Shown: in pieces, positions 12,490 through 24,849 of the stretch | Layout of the letters: each line of letters opens with the position of its first letter | Position numbering within the stretch: the stretch's first letter is position 1 | Origin: Sclerodactyla briareus | Lineage: Eukaryota; Echinodermata; Holothuroidea; Dendrochirotida; Sclerodactylidae | Direction of reading: 5' to 3' | DNA: 64,000 nt | Assembly: GCA_026419785.1 (NCBI GenBank) | Contig: JAODTK010005922.1 | Location: forward strand, 124,001 to 188,000 | Notes under the pieces: model-generated | The model's database searches: none | What the model was told of the DNA's origin: nothing | Seen by the model: the letters and a program-made list of their open reading frames with translations, nothing else | Position numbers and translations under genes: made by a program

Positions 12490-13645
12490 CTCTACGTTGG
12501 TTTTAGGTACTTCAACCTACATTTCCCAGTTTGTCAGAATAAACGGACAAAGATTCTACTCTTCATACTCCTAGTGAAGGGGTGCCTCAAGGCTCTGTTA
12601 TCGGCCTAGTGGCAAGCACCTTTATCCCGCGCCGTGGAGGTTATTATTCCGATCGCACAGTATCACAGCATGATCTACGTGACGACACCCAAGTTAACTC
12701 GTATAAAGCATGATGGTCGTGCAACCATGAGGGCAAGAGTGGATGCATGTGTCAGGATATTAAATCCTGCCTAAACTGCTAACGATATGAAACTGAATGA
12801 TGACATAACCGTATAATTCACATATCGTCTGGTTTCAGAGTTGCTACCCCGATAACATCTGTAGACATAGGTAACGTTTCCATTCAACAGTTGGCAACGT
12901 AAAAACATTTTGGTGCATTTTTCGATGATAAGTTGGGGCCTAGACTCTCATGTAAATACTATCTGTCGGAGGGAGAATATCTTGCATTGTATAAGAATTG
13001 GTAAAATCCGTGGATATCTTGATAGGCAAACAACCGAGAGACTGGTGCATGCGTTTGTTACCTCGCGCTCCTTGACAACTGCAACAGCTCACTTTTTGGT
13101 CTCTCTGATCCGCTCTGATCAAGCTACAGCGAATCCAAAACGCTGCAGCCAGAATTTGCCACAAAAAGTGTGGTCGGCTCTCTCACATAACACCTATTCT
13201 CCATGACCTTATGGGATCCCTGTTAAAATTCGCATCAACTATAAGATTATCGTATTAACCTATGAGTGCATTCGCGGTATTGCTCCTACATACTTAAGAG
13301 AACTCGTTGAGATTTTCTCTCCCACACGCTCCCTACGATCAAGTACAAAATCTCTGCTGAAATCACACAGTGTCATACAATTTTACGGGCACAGGTCATT
13401 TCAGCACGAGTCTGCCTTCCTTTGTAACAGTCTACCAGTCCATGTCAAAAATGCTACTTCAGTTGACAGCTTCAAATCTGTTCTCAAGACACATTTGTTT
13501 TCTTCGTTGTAAACTGTATTTTGTTGTCCTGGTTGGTATTTGTCCAGCGAATGAGACTTCTTTGTGGTTAATGGCATTGAGAACTCAATTATTATTATAT
13601 CAAATTTGTATTCTATTATTTTTCAGGCGTCGGTCAAAGGCCGAA
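12490..13645 (+). mobile_element. L2/CR1-like LINE, 5'-truncated RT 3' half
   Basis: Forward-strand remnant of a second LINE of the same general type as 3590-5775. It begins near a WF-type motif (about 12500), then GVPQGSVIG at about 12580-12607 (RT motif B region) and DDTQVNSYKA near 12685 (motif C, YADDTQLY in relatives). After a gap come IGKIRGYLDRQTTERLVHAFVTSR (12995-13070), NLPQKVWSAL, and a C-terminal block near 13440-13510 (VSLF...LKTHLF-like). The 3' end has GGCATTGAGAACTCAATTATTATTA, a short A/T-rich tail typical of the group. Many stops and shifts. It has the RT C-terminal region only, so it is a classical 5' truncation. Confidence 0.82.
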
Positions 13646-14676
13646 GTTAACATCGTTTACGTCGGGGACAGAATGAGGATCAGGCTCATTTGCCGGAATA
13701 CATGTTTTGCAGGAATCCAGGATTGGTAGGGGAATGTGCATGGCAGCTGTGGTATGCCACCTGCTAAATATACATTTTGCTATAACTAATAATTATATTG
13801 ACCATGCGTGTGCAGCTGGAATATGTTCAAAAGTGATCATCCCTTATTAGTATATACCAAGCGTCGCCAAATCTCTGACCGCGTATGCGTACAGAGCGTT
13901 TGCCGCAAAGTATTTAAACTACTAGATGTTGACTTACTGATAGCATTTCCCGTTGTAGATGAACGGGTCAAAACAGGTCTCGTTCAGATAACATTACACA
14001 TTGCAGTCGAATTGGTTGAGAACAACGTCCATTCCGGTAAGATATCGCGTATTGCTTCCGATGAGAGAACAGTCCACACTAGGTCTATCTAGAAAATTGA
14101 TTGCCCCCATATCCATTAGTTTACGTTTCTGGAAATGTCATGCTTAGATGGTAAGCAATAGTAGGTATACACACTTCGGTTTAGAAAAGCCAAGAACAGA
14201 CGTGGTAATTTAACACCTGGCGCGTGAGAGAAAGAATCCATATTGCTGTGATACAAGGACAGCATACTGTTTATTCTTTCCGAGTTTTAGGAACTGTCGA
14301 ACTGGACAATAATTATTCATCGATTCGGTGGTGCTACTCGGCTATTCAAGGGCTAATCATTGATCGGGAATTTTGAGAAGCCATCAAGGTTTTCATTCAA
14401 CCTTGGGCATAGCTCAAATATTGATTTGTTAAGTAACCATGCATTAGCAGTCCCATCAGGAAATATAAATGATAGTTTATCAAATACGTGAGGATATGGT
14501 GGCAATGGGACAGCTCGGGGTAATAGGGGAAATGTGCTAAGCAAAATTGATCTAACTAGTTGAAAATAAAAGAGAGCTCAACCGGCGGTAAGAGTAGAGT
14601 AGCACACATCATCTTCCTAGGATATGCAGCAATATACAACTCGTTCCCTCTTCGACTGACGAATCGGTCGCAACAC
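13646..14676. other. Intergenic DNA, no gene seen
   Basis: No recognisable coding or repeat sequence by eye. Confidence 0.5.
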
Positions 14677-15043
14677 TCCCAAACACAAAAAAACGTTTCA
14701 AAACATTTTTAACATGTTTCGCTGATTGTTTCGAAACATTTTTTGTTGATAACACAACGGTGAGGAGAATGTTTCCAAAACGTTTCACAAAACGTTTTGA
14801 AGAAACAATTTCTGAAAGTGTTTAAAAGGGTTTTGGTGGCAAAAGATTTGAGTTAAAAAACGGCTTAACGTTATTTGTTGGTGTCAACAGTAATGTTTAA
14901 TTATATTATCGATTTGTTTCCTAGGCTTGCTGTAACTCCTAAATTTGAAGTGAAATTGAAATGATTCTAAAATATTTTCCCAAAACATTTTTGAAATGGT
15001 ATGGAAACGTTTTCGTAACATTCATGCTACTCAACATAAAACT
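14677..15043 (+). mobile_element. MITE copy A (AACGTTT-rich, non-autonomous)
   Basis: Shares most of its length with the element at 31193-31637: CAAACACAAAAA start, AACATGTTTCGCTGATTGTT, GTTTCCAAAACGTTTCACAA, TTTCCTAGGCTTGCTGTAA, TTTTTGAAATGGTATGGAAA. It is dense in the palindrome AAACGTTT. Compared with the sister copy it lacks the right terminal inverted repeat, so it is truncated on that side. No coding capacity. Superfamily not determined. Confidence 0.85.
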
Positions 15044-15469
15044 TGTCGATACGAGTTATGACGCCGATGCCTAAATTCTAACGATTGGCAATTTATATGT
15101 AATGCCAGAAGGTTCATTTGCCGAATCTCTGTTTTTGTTAGAATTACATTTCGCGTACTGAGGAATCTGAGATATTAGATGAATACAACATGTTCGCACT
15201 TTTTCTATTACAACACATTTTTTTCACCGTAGTGATATCAATATGATTATGATTATGAATATGATTATTATTATTATTAATATTATCATTATTCAGTTAT
15301 TTGGTGTCACTTCGTAGACACGCACAGAAAGGAAAAGTCGATTGCACCTCTATCATTCCTTGGAGAAAAAACACATTTCGTCGGTTTGACATAGTGACAA
15401 ATGTGTGAGGAATTCGTACGATATGGGAATGTTTCCATTTCGCATTCTGCTACTTCTCTACTTTCTCAT
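15044..15469. other. AT-rich spacer
   Basis: Contains an irregular GAT/TAT-rich microsatellite-like patch at 15238-15297. No gene. Confidence 0.5.
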
Positions 15470-16830
15470 TCAGAGACGCTGGAACTCCAACACACGGTCG
15501 CGTAGCAGTGACCTCAAGGCCATGCGCCGAAGCTCCCTTGCAAGCTGAGTTTTACCACGAACCTGGCCTGGCGGATCCGCTCGATGGTTACAACTGTTTC
15601 CCTTGTTTTTTTTGCCCCGTATGTCCGTCCTGCGGAACTCTCCTGCTGTCTTGAGGATGCTTTGAAGTTTGCTCATCCCAGCTCAGGGCCCCATACGCCT
15701 CCAGCCCCTGATTCGACTCCCCCAGCTCAGCGTCTGCATACACTGTAGCTACTTTCGGGTCCTTCAGTTGGCTCCGTCAACCTTTTTTGAAGGCCGGTGC
15801 AGCTTTCCTTGGGATTTTGTGAGCCTGAGCGTAATGACCAGCATCCTGTGATTATTTGTGAAGAACGGGTGGGGCGCAGTCCTTGGGGGAGACTCTGGCA
15901 GTTCATAACATCCTCCTTCTCCCGTCTATGAGTGCATGGTCGACCTCCTTGACAAATAGCACAATCACTGGAGTACCAAGTACAGCACCTCGCAATCAGA
16001 TCTTTAAAAACAATTCTAAGGACACGACTTCTAGCAAAGTCAAGTTGTCTAAAGACTGCTATCATCACGGCTGAGGGATCCTTGCGAGCTAGACATGACT
16101 CATAGTCACCCCTGACACCAGTGAGATTGAAATCCCTACAGAATTCGTTTTGAGTCAGAAGTTGGAACAGCAAAGGTCGCACATGAGCTGAGCGTAGAAC
16201 TCGGAGCGTACACTGCAATAATGGATAGAACACCCACAGTGTAGGTGATCCACCATCTCATTGTTCGTTCGTTGATCGGTTTTACCTGTGTTACCAGTGA
16301 ACAAGGTGGTTGGCCACAGCAACAGCCACCCCTTGCGTACGCCGACCATCATCGCGGCCAGACCAGTAATAGGTGAAGCTACCTACGCTGACTTCGCCTG
16401 AACCCTGCCGGCGAACTGGGTTCCCCTGACAAGAAAGGCAAACGGGCATCCCCATGAGTGAGAGATGTTCCAGGAACCAAACTGGACTGCCCGCCTCTCA
16501 TTCAGCCAGGGCGACCGGTGCAGAGAGGTAGAGGACACCTCGGCACCACCAGCACAGTGCCCACACAAGAACACAGCAGCTGGGGTCTTTTCCTTCTCCG
16601 GACTAGAGGTTCTCGAGCGCTTTGCCCCGAACCCTCCATTCGGCGTGCTGCCCTGCGGTGGGCAGCAGCGTTAGTAGAATCCCGTGACAAACACAACTAT
16701 GTAAATATCGATGGTGAACTCTGGCGATGAAAGGAAAAGAGGAGGATGTACCGACACCACCTCCCTGGCTACAGATTCGGGAAAGGATGCCAACCCCTTG
16801 GACGGAGACCTTGACGGGAACCGACCTGCT
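15470..16830 (-). mobile_element. LINE with APE endonuclease, 5' part only (RTE-like?)
   Basis: GC-richer block read on the minus strand. From the 5' side: an N-terminal segment ending VQFGSWNI near 16460-16440 (the WNVRTL-type endonuclease start), VGVLSIIAVYAPSS near 16230-16190 (the AVYAP strand), then a frame with CRDFNLTGVRGDYESC (GDFN motif) near 16135-16090, FARSRVLRIV and CTWYSSD near 16020-15960. Downstream (15676-15470) is an Arg/Lys/Leu-rich stretch, RELRRMALRSLLRDR, as expected between endonuclease and RT. RT motifs are absent. This order matches the LINE type with 'VVAVYAPTE...GDFNAVTG...LRIAGSW...WTWYSNAG' and differs from the L2-like copies elsewhere here. Frameshifted and truncated. 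Clade is my best guess. Confidence 0.7.
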
Positions 16831-16904
16831 ACCCTAAGATTAGATTACATCATGATTGTGAATCATTGATTACGAGCAATAACGTAGATAGCTAGGGCGG
16901 AAGA

Positions 16905-17290
16905 ATGCGTGTAACATTAAAGTTTTGCAAGCCTACGTTCGGTCAAATTCAGCAGTTATAGACCGTTTACCATGGTGACTGTACTTGCCGTTGCAATGGA
17001 CGAGGTCTTTGTCTGGTTTCATGGTTCCGCTGTAATGCAGTGACTTTCTTCTGGGGCTATTGGGGTTTGTCAAGGGATATATGCTATAAGTCTGGTCAGT
17101 CAGCTGTGAGCAGCCACGTTGAACTTGAAATTCTGAGAAAGTGGTAGGTTCGGGAGTCCACTGATCGTCCTTGATCGTCGGATGGGATGTAAATTGGCTG
17201 TCCTGGAGGCGGGTTGCCTCGATATCATCACGGCCAGGGTTCCTTGATGAGCCTTACTTGGCTCCCTGAACCCGCATATTTCAAATAAAT
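16905..17290 (+). repeat. SINE-like dispersed repeat, copy 1
   Basis: Matches 54375-54865 over most of its length: GTACTTGCCGTTGC, AATGCAGTG, CTGGGGCTATTGGGGTTT, GAGCAGCCACGTTGAACTTGAA, and the tail GGGTTCCTTGATGAGCC...TGAACCCGCA. The other copy has a clear B box (GGTTCGAATTC) at its head. Here the equivalent (ACGTTCGGTCAAATTC near 16940) is decayed. A tRNA-derived SINE is the simplest reading. The tail can form a GAGCC/GGCTC hairpin. Confidence 0.7.
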
Positions 17291-18945
17291 TCTAATCACG
17301 CTCCAGTTACGGGGAAGGAGTTTTAGCCATGATCGAAATATTCGGTTCATCCATTGGCATACTGGTACTCAACTGTGAATCATTTTGAACTAGAGCTCTG
17401 GATTGAGTGGAAACGTACAATTCACCGCCAAAACTAGGAGGTATTGTCAGCAGTCTGGGTGCAATGTTAAATGATGAAAATTACATTGAATAACTACATT
17501 ATTCTTCTGTTACGCTGATGTCTTATGAACCATCGTTATTTCACATGCCAATTCGATGCTCAGAAAAACTAACTACTTTGTGATCATTCAAATAAAATAA
17601 CACTTCAATCTGAAAACATGCGCTGTTAATTATATTGTATTGATAAAATAATTAAGTTTTTTTTTTTTTCTATACTTATTCTGCCGTGTTAAGAAAAACA
17701 GACAAATTACAAATGCAATCTACACATTAAGTAACGTGCCTTTGTCTTTCAACAACACTAGTCAGTAGTCTCCTCTTCTAAGAACGTTACAGTGAAAACT
17801 TGGTCCATATCGTCCATTTGTCATGTTGTGGATATGCTAAACTATCGCATCGTGGTTTGTAGAACAACATGTGTACCAACTACAGTCCTTGAAAGTGATT
17901 ATTCTGTATGACCCGACTGTTTTAATTACAACTGTATTAGTGTAATATTCAATTTAGGTGTTCGACAAAAAGAACTCTAGTTTGAAACACAGCTGCGTTT
18001 TGAAACAATATGTATCATTCAATACTGAAATTTCCATTTTCTTCTCCCAGATTTCAGACAATTGGCACACGAGGCAGTAGGTCCTGGTTTACTGACAAAC
18101 CAATGACTGTCATGGCCAGTTAGAGTGACCACCGTGTAAGAGGTATTGCCGCAGTAGGTGCACTATAGTTCATTGCCTTTCCATTGCAAACAGTAAGCAG
18201 CCTGATTGTGGATAGCTTTGCTGCGTACCGATGCAGTGAACTAGTATGGGGAGGCATTGTCGCCCATCAATTACCCCTCCCCCTCCATTCCCTCTCCCCC
18301 TCCTGTTTGAATCACCCCTGTGTGCGGCTCGCTGGACTACGGAAGATGAACCCAGGCACACTCGGTAACCACAGGAGTTCACCTATGTCAAAGGTAAGAA
18401 ATCCACCAGCAGGTTCTGTGCGTAGATATAGTGTAATTTGTACTGAGCGTAAGCAGCACACAACATGCCAAGACCCCTTTTACAATCACCCAGAACATAC
18501 ATGAAATTGATGAAGTATATTTTCGTATTTATGGTGAATGAATCTTCATGCAAATGCTCATTTTCGTTCGACCAACTTCACTTTCCCTAAATGTGTCACT
18601 CTACTATTAGCTTCAAAATTCATTCGCCAAAGAGATTAACCTTCAAAACATGAATCCGTTTACATTTTTGGATAGAGTTGTGGCTTATCTAAGAAACGAT
18701 ATATTTGCTTTTCGCTTTATCTTAAAGTATATACACATGCTCCTGTGGAAGTACAAACGTTGTAGATTTCGGTAGTGATAGATAACGTTTTGCTGTTCCG
18801 ACATTTTATGAACTGAAATACACCGACGATGATTGCCTGTCGGAAAATTGAGTTGGAAGCACCCTGCAGAAAACCCTCTCCCTCATGACTCAAAATTTGG
18901 ACGATCGTGGTACATCATTGGAGTGAATGACTCTCACTTTCAAGC
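17291..18945. other. Intergenic DNA, no gene seen
   Basis: Holds a T-run near 17658 and a CT-rich patch at 18268-18305. No protein or repeat family recognised. Confidence 0.5.
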
Positions 18946-19330
18946 AAGTGTGTAGAAGAAGAAAACCACTGAACTCAGTGTGTAAGTCGAAGAGGAAATT
19001 GATGATAGTGTGTCAAAACTCCCTCCACAAACTCCCTCCACCTCCATTTCCACACCATGTCTCGAATTAAACATCCTCCAATACACTAATATTTGGAACT
19101 GGATATCTGATACTGTAAGGGAGAAGATTTAATCTGTAAGAAGTGTAGAAAAAGAAATACCGAGGCTAGTGTGAAAGTTGAAGAGAAATTGGTGGTAGAG
19201 TGTTTTACCTGAGGGACTCCTTTCACTTCCATTTCCACACCATGTCTAGAATTATGCACCCTCCAATACACTAATATTCAGAACTTGGTATCCGAACAAA
19301 GTAAAGGAAAAGATATTTGTCCAGTGATCT
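18946..19330. repeat. Tandem duplication, about 193-bp period
   Basis: Unit 1 begins GTGTGTAGAAGAAGAAA near 18949 and unit 2 GTGTAGAAAAAGAAATAC at 19143. Shared marks include CACTTCCATTTCCACACCA or close variants, GTCTCGAATTA/GTCTAGAATTA and CCTCCAATACACTAATATT. The units differ at roughly one base in seven, so the duplication is moderately old. No coding signal. Confidence 0.85.
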
Positions 19331-20839
19331 TAAATCGCGATGAGGTCAAACAACGCCTTGTGAATTCATCACCTATCTCAAACAAGTGAATCAATACATT
19401 TTACTGCTACTTATATTTAATTTCTGAATGAATACTCTACATTTCTAATCGAATTTTTAAAACGCAAACCAAAAGGTGTATATTTCTTATTAATAATCCC
19501 ACGTGAGTGATTTATATAATGCCCAGTGGATCTCAGACAAATAACTCCATTAGATATTTTTATTTCTGTAACGTTCTGTAACAGCTATTCATCAACGTAA
19601 ACTTCGCTGCATACGATACTGTCCATAAATTAGCTCCATTAGTAGGAGTAGAAGAAGCTATAACGTCAGTATTTCCACAATCTCCATTGGGTTCCAGCAT
19701 TATATGCTCCGAAATTTTCTGAGTATTTCAATTCATGGTAAAATCATGCATTGGAGTTGGGAGGTACTCCTCTATCCGCCAGGGAGCAGGGCCAGACACT
19801 GGCAAAGAGCGTTGATAAGAAATTAACTATTTTGATTAGGTTGGTAATGCTATCATATCGTACAAGGTAGCTCCATCCTGCTTTCCTCTGTGAAAACATA
19901 TCAATAGGATACCCCGCATCAATTCCAACCAAATCTACATTACGAACGCATACACCTAGCTAGCGGAGATCGCGGGGCCCCTCGTTGTGATGCGGCTGGC
20001 ACCAAATCCTATATAATGCTTTGAAATGCATGATTCGGTTTATTGACTGCTGTACCGTTACTGTAAGCCGCAGAAAAGCATAGCCTCGCTCAAAACATCG
20101 GTTTTCGGGATGAATTCAGTCAGGAAACGATTCCAATGGGCCTCTACTCTGGGGCACTGACGCAGGATTTCGATTGACATTTTCACATGATCTCGATATT
20201 GTACTGCGTTTCCAGAGTTAACATTTATATTCCTTATGCACGCTTCATATTTCAAATGAACAATTATCGATTATCGAAGGATCGATCAATTTCAGGTTTT
20301 GGGGGATTAAAAAATTTTTATCCCGATGCACGGACGATGTACTGGTGCACTGAAATTGTACAAACTCGTATTCACGAAAGTATGGATTATTCTGAAGAAA
20401 CTTCAAGTTTGCAAGTAAGGGAGGGGGTGGGGGAGGACTTGATAGTCTCTCCAGGGTTACGTCTTCCATGGACTTTGTAGTAAGGAGAGCGTTTCCCTAA
20501 TTACTAAATTAATGTATTGCCGACAAGTATAAGCCGTAACCAACTGTCTATTGAGAATCTGCTCCCAGGCATACCTGGCATTACCTTGCCTTTATGCGTG
20601 CAGTGATGGCAAAAAACAGTAAAGTGCTCAAAAACAAGAGACATTTGCATACCGTCGCATTCTAAACTAAGAACTTGAAGCAAATGATTGGCCAGACGAT
20701 GACTGAAACGGATTAAGTAGACTATTGTATCAGTCGGTAGGCTTTCATTTTATATAGCGAAGTACAACCAACTTTTTGGGGGTGGGGGGGGGGGGGGAAA
20801 CAGTCCCTAATTTACCGTTTAAAAAAGCCCCTCACAAGC
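19331..20839. other. Intergenic DNA with one weak possible exon
   Basis: Mostly featureless. A minus-strand open frame at 20058-20255 has protein-like composition and a GT donor but matches nothing I know (see findings). A G-run occupies 20778-20797. Confidence 0.4.
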
Positions 20840-21225
20840 AATAATTGGAGATAATGGCAGCAATGTTCCAATCGCTGCCTAAAGAAAAAAATGAAGAAAT
20901 GAAGGAAAGTTGGGGCACACGCAGCCTTGGTCTCGGCCCTAGCCTACCTGCTCTTAATGTCCAAACGACGGGGCAAGTATGTGCCTCGACAGCAGTTTCT
21001 TCTACATTGCGAACACTACTGTACTCGTCACAATTGAGTGGGAAGTACCAGCAGCCAGAATCAACTGGCGCGATAATCGCGAGTTCGCGCCTAACCGAAC
21101 TTGGCTACCTGGCAGCTGATTCGATTCCTCCGGCCTGGAGAAAGAAACCAGCATGCCTCCCATGGGATTCGAATCCACAACCCTCGGGGTCCACGTATTA
21201 TCACCATACCACTAGACCTCACAGT
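20840..21225 (-). repeat. tRNA-derived SINE, minus strand
   Basis: Read on the minus strand, the head at 21222-21165 has an A-box-like AGGTCTAGTGG (about 21213-21203) and a B box GGATTCGAATCC (about 21178-21167), spaced much as in a tRNA. No acceptor stem closes, so it is a SINE head and not a gene. The body continues toward lower coordinates through GCCAGGTAGCCAAGTTCGG and a GCGAACTCGCGATTATCGCG hairpin-prone part. The 3' limit is uncertain. The 145-residue forward open frame over it is an artefact. Confidence 0.65.
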
Positions 21226-24200
21226 CGCTGCCTAACAGATCGCAAGAACTACCTTTCACTAATTGTTTGTTGTCAAATATAACAATCCGTGACGAACTGA
21301 GAATTTCGTGATAATTTCCATGTTTGCGGAAAATCGTCAGTCGGTGACCCTATATAAGTCACGAATGGTAAACTGCGAATTACCTCTGATAAACGCCCCC
21401 TATCTTGCGGATGTAACACCGGGATGCTTACTGTATAACAAGGTAAATTTGATCAGCAATCTCTTCTACGCAAACTAATCACTGGGTTGATCGCAATCTG
21501 CTATGACACTCATTATAGCAAAATCTGCAAAGTTGTTAAACAGAAAGAGACGTAAACAGGATCATTCTCCAGCTGCTTCTCATCAGTTGCTGTGTCTACA
21601 CTTGTGTGTCTGTCAATGTTTATCATTTTTTATACTTTTTATTTATTTATACTGTACCACATTCTTTCATTACTTAGAATTGATACCGTTAACGTCTTCA
21701 GGAGAGCTGGATCTTATCACTGGGGGAAAGGGATAGGTGTTTAAATTGTTGTTAGTAGTTATGCTGTTGTATATTATCACCATACCTGATACTCCAGACA
21801 TCGTACGCCAATTTCATGAATTTTAATAGGGAGATGTTCTAAAAAAATATAGTATGTCCTATCGTGAACATTATGGATGAGTGCTTATTTTCGAAGTTAA
21901 TGTTGGAGCCTCAACATAGTAAGGAATACAAGTTTGACATAGATAGAGCATCTCCCAGTATAGTGTTATCCTTCAGTTCCATTGTGTTACAAATTCTTTC
22001 ATATCGATGATTGTACGCTAGGAGGCATTGAACAGGTTAATGATAAACGAAACATTCGGAGAATACCATACTCCGGTGTGGATGATATAAGTGTTAGTAG
22101 AGCTGAAGTTCATGCATTTGGTCTATGCCTTCGTTAAATAAAAACAACAACAGCGGCTTAAGCTTGATACATGTCTGTTTTCCTATTTCCAAAAGTGTAT
22201 AAGACATTAAATTCTTCTCCTTTTTGCGCCTATTCGCGATGCAAAGCATGTCGTCCTTGGTGTGCCTGTTAAGTAGTGAACTGTTTTTGACGTCATGTTT
22301 TAGCGAGTTACAACAGTGCTTTACAAGTAAGATAACTAACATTGTAGTGATAATATCAAATATACAGTGAATGACGACAGGAAACCGCCACAAGGAAATT
22401 CCGTGGCGAGTACTTTTACTTCAGATGCCTCGGAGAGTAGATAGGTCAATAAATTGCATTGGTCCTTGATTCCACGAATTTTTTGTTTCTCGGTGTTGTT
22501 TTCTTTTCTAACTCCAGCATACACAGCTAACTTATTCGCATTGTCAGGTATAAACGACCACTTTTATATGAATTTGACTAGTGCTGTTTGGAGAGAGGTG
22601 AACGGTTTCAATTGTACTCGTAACTGAAAACTCTTATCGATAAGTTACGTACCGACATTGTATTGTTCCGTTGATAGCGTTTTAGAACCGTAATTACGAA
22701 TTACAGACATGCGTATATCATATGAAGGTATGTCATTCTTAAAGTGTGTGAGTTGTTGTGATGGGGCGGGGGGAATCAACTGCGCCAAATGTGGCCGAGG
22801 AAATTATAGTCGGAATCCGGGCTACTGTGCGCATTTTGGGAAATTCTACTGTCAATGAACAACAATTCCGATTATTTCACTGTAATTAGGCCTACCCAGT
22901 GAATAGCGTTAATTTATAACAGGACCACCGAGTGAAGAGTCACGTATGTAAACCCTCCACACGGCAGCAATAACAAATTTAAAAATAGGCGCCGGAACAT
23001 TGCCGACGTGTGAAGTATGTTATAACTCGGTTGAAAATTGCACAACCGCTTTGAGGCGAAATGTGGTTACTCACGCTATTTAGTGTGTTCTTATTAAATA
23101 ACAGGATTGGCGGTTCACCGTTCAATTGTTTTCCCGAAAATGAATATGTCTTTCTCTCTTTTGACTTGAATGCACACATTTTGTTGCCCTCATATAACAA
23201 TACCATGCCTACCTTAAAAAGTGAAATGTGTATTCTCCGTTATCTCAGAAAAATGCGTAATATCCATTCGTTTTAATCGATGATAGCACCTCCAATGAAA
23301 CGAAAAATAAAAGATAGGATGCCGTCGTGTTTGGAAGAAATTTTCCTTCAAAGAATGTCTGTTCTCATCTGGAAATGTGAAACTCCCTTCGGTGCAGTAT
23401 GTATATACAACGGAACAACCGGAATACCCGTTTCAACCTAAATGACAATGTGACGAGGCGAGTTTTCAATGATTGCAAATGATCACAACTATCCGTCACT
23501 CACTCCCTCTCTTATTAGAGCTGACATAGCCTACTGTAACCGAAGCCACGCCCAACTGGTATATCATTGGTCAATTCAAGAGGCACTACGCCGCGTGAGG
23601 CTTCCCATTGCTAATTATCCACATGCATAGGTAGAATGAATATAGCATACAAGCTAAATATCAGCTGTTCAGCTGCGGTCGTCAGTATCAGATGAGCGCC
23701 AACTTTCAGTTATTCGTACCATGAGAAAAAACACTAACGTCTGATGATAACGACTGTTCTTGTCACAATGCAGATTGTCCTCTATCTGGGCCAAACGAAG
23801 TATGTGGCTATACATATCATAGATACTAACACTTCCTGTCATATAATCGTTGGCAAAATCGGGAGGGTCCTAAATAATTACCACACATGCCATGTCATAC
23901 CTGAGAAGAACGCCGTTCTGCGTAGTGATCTCTTGCCTTATGCCCTTGGCTATTTGTTATATAGTGTCCTTTAGGGCAAAACTACCACCTTTCTATCAGC
24001 CTATTATTACAGGTGGGAAATAGACCTACTCTGAACCAGTCCGTCTCTGACGGGGTGACTAGTGAATTGGAAATGCAATTTCAGAGGATCAAAACATACA
24101 TGACCTTGTAGATATAGTCTAGACAAGGTCTTGAAAATGTAGAGAGGGGGTAACAGGAAAAGAGGGAATTTTAAATGATGAATTGGGAGATCCAAACAGG

Positions 24201-24720
24201 CAAGAGTTTTATATCTGAGGGAAAATTGTATAGAAAATGGAGGCAACATAACAACCATCCGCCTCACAATGCATCTTTGGGGTGATTTTGGTTAAATCCT
24301 CGGGGCCGAGGATCGCGTTGCGCGGTCGTGTCACCGCACTACCTCCTTAGATATAACTCAAACCTAACACGGATGAGAGACATCTTCCTCTCTTTGGAAC
24401 CTTATCGTGAAAAACGAAACATTTTCAGAGAAAGCTTTCACTGTTCTGGACTGTCTGATCCTTGCAGTACACATCGACGTTATCACAGTGCGGGCAGTAA
24501 TCTGATAACTAGTGAGGGAAACGTTCAACTTTTTTTTTCACTTCAGCACAGCAGAACCATGTACCGCAGTGGGTTCGAAATGTTAGTTTACAGTGATAAT
24601 TGATATGGGCATAGTGACATAGTGACATAGTGACATGTACGTATATGTTCTCTAGTTAGGCGTATACTGCTATCAATTCCAGCAAAATGTTTCTGCCTTC
24701 CTTAGTATCCGAATTCATGT

Positions 24721-24721
<1 letters not shown>
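21226..24721. other. Intergenic DNA, 3.5 kb, no gene seen
   Basis: Several open frames of 60-100 codons exist on both strands but none shows a family motif or convincing splice context. A short 8-bp repeat (ATAGTGAC, three copies) lies at 24609-24635. Confidence 0.45.
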
Positions 24722-24795
<74 letters not shown>

Positions 24796-24799
24796 GATA

Positions 24800-24849
<50 letters not shown>
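24722..24849. repeat. (TA)n followed by T28
   Basis: About 100 bp of alternating TA with few interruptions, directly joined to an uninterrupted run of T. Such a junction resembles a reverse-strand poly(A) tail abutting a microsatellite, but no retroposed body is recognised on the right side. Confidence 0.95.

Noticed and set aside
21165-21225. Functional tRNA gene on the minus strand
   Set aside because: A and B boxes are present but the cloverleaf does not close; a SINE head fits better.
20845-21282. 145-codon forward frame
   Set aside because: Lies antisense over a SINE with tRNA-like boxes and has no protein motif.
24007-24267. 86-codon minus-strand hydrophobic frame
   Set aside because: Hydrophobic by composition only; no family motif.
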